The position numbers and the translations under genes are program-made. Below, piece by piece: positions 1 through 5,258 of a stretch of DNA of 5,625 nucleotides. Under the pieces are notes generated by a model that worked only from the letters and a program-made list of their open reading frames with translations, was not told the DNA's origin and made no database searches. This DNA is from Terriglobia bacterium (GTDB lineage: Bacteria; Acidobacteriota; Terriglobia; UBA7540). The first letter of the stretch is position 1; each line of letters starts with the position of its first letter. The DNA is taken from NCBI GenBank assembly GCA_030042795.1, contig JASHYZ010000467.1:1-5625 (forward strand), given 5' to 3'.

Positions 1-503
1 CGCCGCAAGTTGAGGTGCGAAACCAAAATCTCAAAGGGTACGCGCATGTCTCCGCTTTCCTTGATGGGTGTGCGCGTGAGTTGCTTCTGCGAGGGCACAT
101 AAAGCAGCACGTCTTTGCCGTCGGATAGAAACAGCTTTTGCTCTGGCTTCTGATACTCCCATCGCATTTTCCCTCCGCGCGCCAGGTAAACGTCGCCGGA
201 CTCCACCCGGTTCCGGTCCCATGCGGAATACACCTGGGTAAAGCTGACGCGAAGGGTTCGGACGTCCCGGTAGCTGGCCTCGAATTGCCGGATGTAATTG
301 TCCAGCGTTGGAGCCGCGGGGGCAGCGAGTGCGAGTGCGGAGCCATCCCCGGCGACAGACGCCAGCAGTGCGCCGACTGCTAAGGCAAGCCCGAATGCGC
401 GAAGCGCTTTGGAGTGCGGCGGCTTGACGCCGCTTTCCAGGAGGCCAGCTTGCTGGCCGGAACGTGCAAGCGGTGAAGATCGCCCCGCGCAAGCTCGCGC
501 CAT
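1..503 (-). CDS. lolA: LolA-like outer-membrane lipoprotein carrier protein, partial (C-terminus beyond window)
   Basis: Periplasmic chaperone of the LolA family, which carries lipoproteins from the inner-membrane LolCDE complex to the outer membrane. The 167 visible codons carry the family pattern: DNYIRQFEASYRDVRTLRVSFTQ at about residues 68-90 (shown here as DNYIRQFEA then SFTQ), SGDVYLARGGKMRWEYQKPE at 102-121, then LFLSDGKDVLLYVPSQKQLT at 124-143, matching the usual 'G.l.l..pgkmRWeY..P..q...sDG..lw.Y.P...Q' signature. The family is usually 200-250 residues, so the end is missing. A hydrophobic stretch at 36-50 followed by ALALAAPA looks like a signal peptide. The only plausible ATG is at 503, inside a palindromic repeat cassette, and residues 1-32 are repeat-encoded, giving an oddly long n-region. 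After the cassette there is no in-frame ATG, GTG or TTG before the hydrophobic core. It starts 37 nt after the TPR gene, so co-transcription is likely. Family assignment is firm; the start is uncertain (GTG at 527 is also in frame). Confidence 0.85.
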   Translation of the reverse strand, partial: MARACAGRSSPLARSGQQAGLLESGVKPPHSKALRAFGLALAVGALLASVAGDGSALALAAPAAPTLDNYIRQFEASYRDVRTLRVSFTQVYSAWDRNRVESGDVYLARGGKMRWEYQKPEQKLFLSDGKDVLLYVPSQKQLTRTPIKESGDMRVPFEILVSHLNLR

Positions 504-534
504 CAAAGCGGCAGCAAGCTGCCGCACTCCAAAG
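407..534. repeat. REP/BIME-like palindromic cassette with inverted ends
   Basis: A 128-bp element bounded by a perfect 14-bp inverted repeat, CTTTGGAGTGCGGC at 407-420 and its complement at 521-534. The match continues to 30 bp (407-436 against 505-534) with three mismatches. Inside are hairpins: 416-421/428-433 (6 bp), 443-449/452-458 (7 bp, TT loop), 487-490/497-500 (4 bp) and 508-515/518-525 (8 bp, AA loop). The two left hairpins carry GCTTG in the middle and the two right ones CAAGC, so the element is arranged head to head. It fills the gap between the TPR gene and lolA and enters the lolA reading frame. It resembles REP/BIME intergenic repeats in organisation; no transposase gene is present in the window. 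Confidence 0.8.
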
Positions 535-540
535 GGCCTA

Positions 541-2610
541 TTATTGGGCCGGCAGGCCCGCGGAATTCGCATTAGACATCTCCGACTGTAGTTTCTGAAA
601 GGCCACCTTGGTCTGGGGGTCGTTGAGATGCGTTTTGAGGCTGGCCTGATATTCCTCGAGCGCCTGCGCCTTGCGTCCAGTGGCGTCGTAGAGCAATCCG
701 AGCGCCATGTGGATGCGGCCGTCCGCAACATCCATCGCTTCGGCGTTTTTAAGGTCGCGCTCTGCCTCCCGCGGGTCCCCCTGACGCCAGCGGCAAATTC
801 CCAGGCCCAACCATGCTGCCAGGCTTGGCCTGACGGCCAGCGAAGCGCGAAACTGAACTTCGGCTTCCGGAAAGCGGCCTTCATCAAGATAGAATTGGCC
901 GAGTTCGTCACGCGTGCGGGAATCTAGCGGCGACGCGCTGAGCGCGGCTTTGAATTCCCGCTCGGCTTCGTCCCGGCGTCCCAGGTCGTTATACAGGTTG
1001 GCGAGATTGCGGTGCGCAAAGGAGTCCCCGGGCGCAATCTGCACTGCCCGCGTCAAATCAGCCAGAGCTTCGTCGTATTGCTGCTGGGAAGTGAGCAACA
1101 AACCCATGTTATCAAGCACCACCGGTGCATCGGGCGCCAGCCTGGCTGCCGCGCGCCACTCCTGCTCGGCGAGGTCCGTCTTGCCTTGTTCCCAATAAAG
1201 CTTTCCCAGATTGGTGTGCATCACGTACGAGTCCGGCGAAAATGCAAGGGTACGCTGGTAGAAAGTGAAATCGTCCTTCCAATCGCGATTACGCGTCACA
1301 GTGCGCAGAGTGGCGGCTACCAGGAGCGCCGCCGCGACTGCTGCCAAAGCAATTCGCCACGCCCGACCGCTCGGTGCAGCCGTCCCCCACAGCCGCCAGC
1401 AAGCCCAGGCGATCACCCAGCAGAACCCAACCGAAGGGAGATAAAGGTAGCGCTCCGCAAACGCTGCCACCGGCATCCAGCGGATGTTGAGAGCCGGCGC
1501 CAGCGTCACCAGAAACCAGACCAACCCGAACGATGCCAGCCGCGCCCGCTTCCAGAGCAGAATGAACAGCAGGCTGCCAAGAACCACGGCCGCAATCCCG
1601 CCCAGAACCTCAGGCAGCAGCACCAGCCAGCTTGTGGGGAATACGTAGTAGGCGCACAGACGCACGGGCCACAGCATCTTTTCGACGTACTGACCGAGAA
1701 GGGCGGCGGCCGAGAGCATGAGTTCGTCTGTGGCGGCGCCCGGACGCCCCACCTGAACCGGCGCAAAGCCTCCAAGGAAGTACGCGCGCGCCAGCATGTA
1801 AACCGGGATGAAAGCCCAAGCCGGAGCATAGCGGGTTATCTTCTCAAAGGGGCTCGTCTCTGCGCGGTCCTCGCTGTAGAAGTGCTCGTAAACCAGGAGT
1901 ATCACCGGCAGCGTTAGCGCCGGCTCCTTGGAGAGTGCAGCCAGCGCTAGGCTCAGGACGACGCCCATCTGCATCGCACACCATCGCCGGCTGGGACGGA
2001 CGGATGACAGGCGGGGAATCCGGAGGTAAAACCCAAAGGCTGCCAGGAAGAACAGCGTAAGCTCGAGGTCGGTTACCGCACCCACCCAATCCACTGATTC
2101 GCTATGAGCCGGATGCAGGGCGAACACCAACGCCGCAGCTATCGCAATAAACTCACTTCGAAACAGGCGCCGGGTCACCGCGTACAGCACCAGCACGACG
2201 GCCGCATTGAGAATCACATTGACCAAATGGAAGACGAAGGCGTTGGGCCCGAACAGCCGGTAGCAAAGCAGATACCCGAAGCTCATCATCGGGCGGTAGT
2301 AGTTGGTGACTCCCGCATAGCCACCCTGAAAGGACCAAACTGAGCTGGTAAAGATCTGGCGCAAGTAATGAAAGCTGCGAAGGTACGGATTGTTGAGTAC
2401 CTGAGAGCCATCGTCATACACAAATCCGTTGGCGAGGGAATTGAGATAAGGCAGGATTGCAGCCGCAGCGAGCGCCGCCATCACCAGGACGTTTCGCCCA
2501 TGACTGTGGGATTCGGAGTTCGGGACTCGGGACTCGGGGTCCCGGATTCGGGGCTGGGGGTCCGGGGCTCGGGGGATGGTGGCTTGCGATCCAAGGGCGG
2601 CGTCAGGCAT
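541..2610 (-). CDS. TMTC-like GT-C membrane protein with C-terminal TPR repeats (candidate protein O-mannosyltransferase)
   Basis: A polytopic inner-membrane protein of 689 residues from the ATG at 2610. About ten hydrophobic segments fill residues 40-435, followed by six TPRs at about 461-665 (for example HTNLGKLYWEQGKTDLAEQE and AHRNLANLYNDLGRRDEAER). Hallmarks of the TMTC/GT105 family are visible: YDD at 65-67 in the first outer loop, where GT-C enzymes keep acidic catalytic or metal-binding residues, HPAHSESVDW at 166-175, SKEPALTLP at 227-235, and ERYLYLPSVGF at 386-396. Known TMTC proteins transfer mannose from a lipid-phosphate donor to Ser/Thr; bacterial members are mostly uncharacterised. 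The start is uncertain: GTG at 2724 or ATG at 2718 would extend it, and ATG at 2481 would start just at the first helix. None has a clear Shine-Dalgarno, and residues up to about 37 are encoded by degenerate heptad repeats. It lies downstream of three pilin-like genes and 37 nt before lolA. Confidence 0.85.
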   Translation of the reverse strand: MPDAALGSQATIPRAPDPQPRIRDPESRVPNSESHSHGRNVLVMAALAAAAILPYLNSLANGFVYDDGSQVLNNPYLRSFHYLRQIFTSSVWSFQGGYAGVTNYYRPMMSFGYLLCYRLFGPNAFVFHLVNVILNAAVVLVLYAVTRRLFRSEFIAIAAALVFALHPAHSESVDWVGAVTDLELTLFFLAAFGFYLRIPRLSSVRPSRRWCAMQMGVVLSLALAALSKEPALTLPVILLVYEHFYSEDRAETSPFEKITRYAPAWAFIPVYMLARAYFLGGFAPVQVGRPGAATDELMLSAAALLGQYVEKMLWPVRLCAYYVFPTSWLVLLPEVLGGIAAVVLGSLLFILLWKRARLASFGLVWFLVTLAPALNIRWMPVAAFAERYLYLPSVGFCWVIAWACWRLWGTAAPSGRAWRIALAAVAAALLVAATLRTVTRNRDWKDDFTFYQRTLAFSPDSYVMHTNLGKLYWEQGKTDLAEQEWRAAARLAPDAPVVLDNMGLLLTSQQQYDEALADLTRAVQIAPGDSFAHRNLANLYNDLGRRDEAEREFKAALSASPLDSRTRDELGQFYLDEGRFPEAEVQFRASLAVRPSLAAWLGLGICRWRQGDPREAERDLKNAEAMDVADGRIHMALGLLYDATGRKAQALEEYQASLKTHLNDPQTKVAFQKLQSEMSNANSAGLPAQ
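2508..2575. repeat. Degenerate G-rich heptad tandem repeat (GGGATTC/GGGACTC type)
   Basis: On the plus strand this reads as roughly nine to ten units of six to eight bases: GGGATTC, GGAGTTC, GGGACTC, GGGACTC, GGGGTCCC, GGATTC, GGGGCTG, GGGGTCC, GGGGCTC. The G runs at 2550-2553, 2556-2560, 2564-2567 and 2571-2575 with 2-3 base spacers meet the usual G-quadruplex rule. In the minus-strand reading frame the array encodes the proline/arginine/serine-rich N-terminus of the TPR protein (PDPQPRI, RDPESRV, PNSESHS), a seven-residue period expected from 21 nt. A weaker stretch of the same kind continues at about 2619-2675. Confidence 0.7.
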
Positions 2611-2754
2611 GGCGGGGCGGGTTCGGGGTTTGAGCTCGAGAGCCGGTGTCCAGGGTTCGGTGTTCGTGACTCGGTCGCTTGAGCCCTCAGGCCTACCCCC
2701 CGGCAGAAGTGGCGGCATAAGCACTACAGGGCCGAGACACCCGCGGCGGCAGTG

Positions 2755-2807
2755 CCCGAATCCCGAACACCCAGTCGCGAACCCCGGGTCCCGAGCCCCG
2801 AATCCCG
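2755..2807. repeat. Second G-rich heptad repeat, opposite orientation, abutting the pilin-fusion stop codon
   Basis: The minus strand here reads CGGGATTC, GGGGCTC, GGGACCC, GGGGTTC, GCGACT, GGGTGTTC, GGGATTC, GGG. It is the same repeat family as 2508-2575 but inverted with respect to it, with about 180 bp between. It begins directly after the TAG stop (2808-2810) of the pilin-fusion gene, so it forms the 3' untranslated tail of that gene. G runs on this strand also fit a quadruplex pattern. Confidence 0.65.
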
Positions 2808-3587
2808 CTATCCACCCTGCGTAGGATCGTTCACACTCGCCGGCGCCGTGTTGTTCACGTGGATGGTCCCCGAGTCATCGAGGAAATAATGAGCCGTGCC
2901 GGTCTTGCCGGGGACCAGCGGATCGGCATTGACGGTGTAACCCAGCACCATCGCGCTGCCCCCGGTGCTGGTGCCTCCGGTTCCTCCGGCATTGCTCTCA
3001 CTGTTGTTGCCGCCACCCGAAGCCCCTGCGCCTGTGGGCGTGTATTTGAAGACGTATCCGGCCTTGGTGCCGGCAATGAGAGCCGTATCGTTAATCAGTC
3101 CAGCCGCTGACACGCTGGGCTGGCCGCCTGTCGCGGGCCCAAGCTGGGCGAGCGTTGTGCTGTACGTTTGGTAGGTGTTGTTGTAAAGCGTTTCCGCCTG
3201 ATTGATGGCTCTCAAACTCCCAATCGCCGAGACCTGATTGGCGTTGCTCTTGGCGCCAATCAGGCTAGGAATGGCGATCGCCGCGATAATGAGCACGACT
3301 ACTAATCCCATTTCAGCGTACCCTAACGCCAGCGCCGCAATGGCAAACCCCCTCCCCGACAGACGGCCGGCACTCCGCTTAATATCCGAGAGTGCGAGGT
3401 GACCGAAGATCACCGCGAGTATGGGTATGAAGAACGCCAGGACGAAGCCGGCGATTGCCTTCCCACTCGTCCTACCTTCTGACGGAGCTCCGGCGGGCGG
3501 CGGTGCGACAGTCAGGTCACCGTGGCACCAACGGCAGACTCTAGCTTCCTCCTGGATTTCCTCCGCGCAATACGGACATTTCGCCAT
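2808..3587 (-). CDS. Zinc-ribbon/DUF4190 membrane domain fused to a type IV pilin-like body
   Basis: A 259-residue chimera. Residues 4-21 form a short zinc ribbon with two knuckles, CPYC (4-7) and CRWC (18-21). Residues 42-98 resemble DUF4190: a first helix at about 44-65, then the loop LALSDIKRSAGRLSGRGFAI and a second helix. From residue 100 the sequence becomes the pilin body seen in the next gene upstream (IPSLIGAKSNANQVSAIGSL, then TYSTTLAQLGPATGGQPSVS). A Gly/Ser/Thr/Asn-rich loop fills 186-211, and the C-terminus carries DDSGTIHVNNTAPA. There is no Gly-Phe prepilin cleavage site, so the protein should stay membrane-anchored with a cytoplasmic zinc ribbon rather than be processed by prepilin peptidase. 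Start ATG has AAGGGG about 5 nt upstream. Function unknown; possibly a pilus-linked anchor or minor component (inference). Confidence 0.85.
   Translation of the reverse strand: MAKCPYCAEEIQEEARVCRWCHGDLTVAPPPAGAPSEGRTSGKAIAGFVLAFFIPILAVIFGHLALSDIKRSAGRLSGRGFAIAALALGYAEMGLVVVLIIAAIAIPSLIGAKSNANQVSAIGSLRAINQAETLYNNTYQTYSTTLAQLGPATGGQPSVSAAGLINDTALIAGTKAGYVFKYTPTGAGASGGGNNSESNAGGTGGTSTGGSAMVLGYTVNADPLVPGKTGTAHYFLDDSGTIHVNNTAPASVNDPTQGG
3203..3290. repeat. Near-identical segment shared with 4073-4160 (copy in the zinc-ribbon/DUF4190 fusion gene)
   Basis: This is the partner of 4073-4160, offset by 870 bp. It encodes residues 100-125 of the fusion protein. To the right (3291 onward) the sequence switches to DUF4190 coding with no resemblance to the pilin gene; to the left the similarity decays gradually through the rest of the pilin body. 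An 11-bp inverted repeat (3233-3243 with 3254-3264; 4103-4113 with 4124-4134 in the other copy) lies inside. Confidence 0.85.
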
Positions 3588-3689
3588 GGTTTCCCCTTGC
3601 GTCGCAGAACAAGAGATTTATCCCGGCATTTGTGATCCGGCGCTTTGGTTCCGAAAGCTCTGTCCGCTCGATTCCCCTGTACTCAGTCA

Positions 3690-4232
3690 CTAAATAGTAG
3701 GGTCGGTCGGTCCTGCCGGCGCCGTGTTATTGACGTGAATCGCCCCGGACTCATCCGTATAATAGTGAGCAACGCCGGTCTTCCCAGGCACCTGAGGATC
3801 CGCATTGACCGTAAACCCCAGCACGGTCGCGGCGCCCGCGCTCGTGTTCGTCCCCCCAGAGCCGGCTTCGCTACTGCCACCACCACCCGAATTGCCGGCT
3901 CCCGTTGGTGTATATTTGAAAATGTATCCCGACTTTGTCCCATTAATTAGGGACGTATCGGTAAGGTCTCCGGATGCCGACACGCTAGGCTGGCCGCCGG
4001 TTGCGGGTCCAAGCTGGGCTAGCGTCGTGCTATAGGTTCGGAAAGTGTTGTTGTACATCGTCTCGGCCTTGATGATGGCTCCCAAACTCCCAATCGCCGA
4101 GACCTGATTGGCGTTGCTCTTGGCGCCAATCAGGCTAGGAATGGCGATCGCCGCGATAATCAGAATGATGGCCACCACGATCAGCAATTCGATCAGCGAA
4201 AAACCCTCAGAATTCCTATCCCTCTTCTTCAT
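3690..4232 (-). CDS. Type IV prepilin-like protein with Gly/Ser-rich loop (PilA-type)
   Basis: A 180-residue prepilin. The charged leader MKKRDRNSEG is followed by the class III signal site G|FSLIELLIVVAIILIIAA, with the conserved Phe+1 and Glu+5 of type IV pilins and type II secretion pseudopilins; prepilin peptidase would cut after Gly10. The hydrophobic helix runs from 11 to about 35. The globular part has TYSTTLAQLGPATGGQPSVS at 67-86, a Gly/Ser/Thr/Asn-rich loop at 111-136, and a C-terminus with ESGAIHVNNTAPA. No cysteine is present, so no pilin disulfide loop. The ATG at 4232 is preferred over an upstream in-frame start at 4280 because the leader length is typical and AGGAAGAAGGGACT immediately precedes it. 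It is closely related to the body of the fusion gene downstream and more distantly to the prepilin upstream. Pilin versus pseudopilin cannot be decided here. Confidence 0.88.
   Translation of the reverse strand: MKKRDRNSEGFSLIELLIVVAIILIIAAIAIPSLIGAKSNANQVSAIGSLGAIIKAETMYNNTFRTYSTTLAQLGPATGGQPSVSASGDLTDTSLINGTKSGYIFKYTPTGAGNSGGGGSSEAGSGGTNTSAGAATVLGFTVNADPQVPGKTGVAHYYTDESGAIHVNNTAPAGPTDPTI
4073..4160. repeat. Near-identical segment shared with 3203-3290 (copy in the prepilin gene)
   Basis: This 88-bp coding segment matches 3203-3290 in the same orientation with a single mismatch (4082 versus 3212), and is identical over 78 bp at 4083-4160. It encodes the second half of the pilin helix and the start of the globular domain (residues 25-50). 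Similarity stops abruptly at 4161. Confidence 0.85.
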
Positions 4233-4255
4233 AGTCCCTTCTTCCTGGCGGGAAT

Positions 4256-4272
4256 CGCAGTCTTGGACTGCG
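4256..4272 (-). promoter_or_regulatory. Leader hairpin upstream of the prepilin gene
   Basis: A perfect 7-bp stem, CGCAGTC at 4256-4262 pairing with GACTGCG at 4266-4272, with a 3-nt loop. It lies in the leader 23 nt before the prepilin ATG (4232), just upstream of the purine-rich ribosome binding site. There is no following U run, so a terminator is unlikely; an mRNA 5' stabilising stem or a chance palindrome are both possible. Confidence 0.3.
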
Positions 4273-4344
4273 GATAACAATTAAGACGGTCCAGGCCGAC
4301 TTTCGTTTACCGGGCGTCTCAAGAGTGCGATTGCCGCCACAACG

Positions 4345-4824
4345 TTAACTCCCAAACAGCGCATCCGACGCCGTCGCCGGGTGCGAACTGTTCACGCGTA
4401 TCTTATTCGATTCGTCCGTAAAATAGAACGTTTGCCCGGTGGCGCCCGGCGTGACGGGACTCGCCGTGAGCGTATAGTGCTGGATCACCCCGTTTACCGG
4501 CGGCGCCGCCGTGTAAGTGAAAGTATAGCCACTCCTCTTGCCGGAAGCGATAGCGCCATCCACCAGGCCTGCGGCAGCCGGGGTGGGATTTCCGGACGCC
4601 GGAGGACCCAGTTGGGCTAGCGTGGAGCTGTAGCCCGTGTTATACAGCGACTTGTAATTGAACTCGGCCGCGTTGACGATGCGAAGGGAACTGAGGGCCG
4701 CTCCCTGATTTCGCGCGATGGTGGTATGCAGAAGCCCCGGGAGCGCGATCACCAGGATCACCAGGATAATCGCCACCACAATCACCAGCTCGATTACTGA
4801 GAAGCCGTTGCGCTCCCCGCGCAT
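4345..4824 (-). CDS. Type IV prepilin-like protein (divergent paralogue, no Gly/Ser loop)
   Basis: A 159-residue prepilin with the leader MRGERNG followed by FSVIELVIVVAIILVILVIA, giving a class III cleavage site after Gly7 with Phe+1 and Glu+5. The membrane helix runs from 8 to about 32. The globular part contains YSSTLAQLGPPASGNPTPAA at 65-84, then GYTFTYT, and FYFTDESNKIRVNSSHPA at 133-150, which align with the two downstream pilin-type genes. It lacks their Gly/Ser/Thr-rich insertion and has no cysteine. The ATG at 4824 is chosen for its typical leader and the AGAGG nine bases upstream; the frame stays open to another ATG at 4923, which would add 33 residues (MTTGLTPPLDLLGKESA...). It is the first gene of the pilin run, with a possible promoter at 4970-4999, and the next prepilin follows after about 110 bp. 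Confidence 0.87.
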   Translation of the reverse strand: MRGERNGFSVIELVIVVAIILVILVIALPGLLHTTIARNQGAALSSLRIVNAAEFNYKSLYNTGYSSTLAQLGPPASGNPTPAAAGLVDGAIASGKRSGYTFTYTAAPPVNGVIQHYTLTASPVTPGATGQTFYFTDESNKIRVNSSHPATASDALFGS

Positions 4825-4969
4825 ATCGCCGAACCTCTTTGCAGCGTTATAGCCCAGCTCCCGGCGCCGGACGGCTGATTCCTTACCGAGCAGGTCCAGC
4901 GGGGGGGTGAGCCCAGTCGTCATCCCGGACAGAAAGCCGTCGCACGCTCTCTCTATTCCGCTGCAAAAG

Positions 4970-4999
4970 ATTATACGAACATTGTCACGCCGTGAGCAA
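4970..4999 (-). promoter_or_regulatory. Possible sigma70-type promoter for the pilin gene run
   Basis: On the minus strand a perfect -10 box TATAAT (4970-4975) is preceded, after an 18-bp spacer, by TTGCTC (4994-4999), a weak -35. Initiation would fall near 4962, leaving about 138 nt of leader before the preferred prepilin start at 4824. No sigma54-like GG-N10-GC element, common upstream of pilA genes in some bacteria, was seen nearby. Confidence 0.45.
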
Positions 5000-5138
5000 C
5001 GATGGTGGGACCGTTATTTCCGGGTAAGCGGGAGTCTGAAAGAGACGAGGGCTTGAGACCGCCAACGCTCAGCCTACAGAGCGCATTAAGTTGTGGTACA
5101 CCGTGCAGCCCATAAGAGCACAGCTTCAGCCGTGCGAT

Positions 5139-5186
5139 GCACGGGCTGGAAGCCCGTGCCACGTGGCATGGCCATCCTGGCCATGC
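5139..5186. repeat. Cluster of perfect palindromes (REP-like)
   Basis: Two 9-bp perfect stems with 3-nt loops lie in tandem: GCACGGGCT (5139-5147) with AGCCCGTGC (5151-5159), and GCATGGCCA (5166-5174) with TGGCCATGC (5178-5186). They are bridged by a self-complementary GCCACGTGGC at 5158-5167. The motif resembles dispersed intergenic palindromes of GC-rich soil bacteria. It lies about 70 bp downstream of the choice-of-anchor D gene and could protect or end its transcript. Confidence 0.65.
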
Positions 5187-5207
5187 TTGTGAATGTCCAA
5201 ACTCCAG

Positions 5208-5226
5208 GGGCACCGCTTCAGTGCCC
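5208..5226 (-). terminator. Possible terminator hairpin after the choice-of-anchor D gene
   Basis: The minus-strand RNA reads GGGCACUG AAG CGGUGCCC, an 8-bp stem including one U-G wobble and a 3-nt loop, starting 32 nt after the TGA stop at 5259. Only a short, interrupted U stretch follows, so intrinsic termination would be weak; it may equally be another REP-type unit. Confidence 0.35.
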
Positions 5227-5258
5227 TTACACGCTGCACACAACTTACTATGTTCTGT

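Larger units (their letters stand above)
4825..5258. other. Intergenic region: promoter, palindrome cluster, possible terminator
   Basis: These 434 bases hold no convincing gene. They contain the putative pilin promoter (4970-4999), the palindrome cluster (5139-5186) and a hairpin just after the upstream gene (5208-5226). A minus-strand open frame at 4971-5243 runs through the palindromes and has a composition typical of translated repeats, so it is not called. Between 5000 and 5130 nothing specific was recognised. Confidence 0.6.

Noticed and set aside
31..492. A minus-strand open frame of 153 codons overlapping the LolA gene
   Set aside because: The other minus-strand frame shows unmistakable LolA motifs; this one is Arg/Ala-rich and patternless.
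407..534. Possible complete insertion sequence or MITE with target duplication
   Set aside because: Inverted ends are clear, but no transposase is encoded and no convincing direct target duplication flanks it (GAAGCG on the left, GGCCTA on the right), so only a REP-like cassette is called.
1012..1917. A long plus-strand open frame (301 codons) opposite the TPR membrane protein gene
   Set aside because: It is antisense to a gene with clear TMTC and TPR motifs; its translation is rich in Arg, Pro, Gln and His with no domain pattern, as expected for a GC-rich shadow frame.
2508..2807. Possible CRISPR array because of short repeated units
   Set aside because: Units are about seven bases, degenerate and directly tandem with no unique spacers, and no cas genes are present.
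4256..4272. Hairpin considered as an intrinsic terminator of the first prepilin gene
   Set aside because: It lacks a U run and lies close to the next start codon, so it is better described as a leader stem.
4971..5243. A minus-strand open frame of 90 codons in the intergenic region
   Set aside because: It runs through the palindrome cluster and the promoter-like site; its translation resembles typical translated repeats and shows no domain or ribosome binding site.
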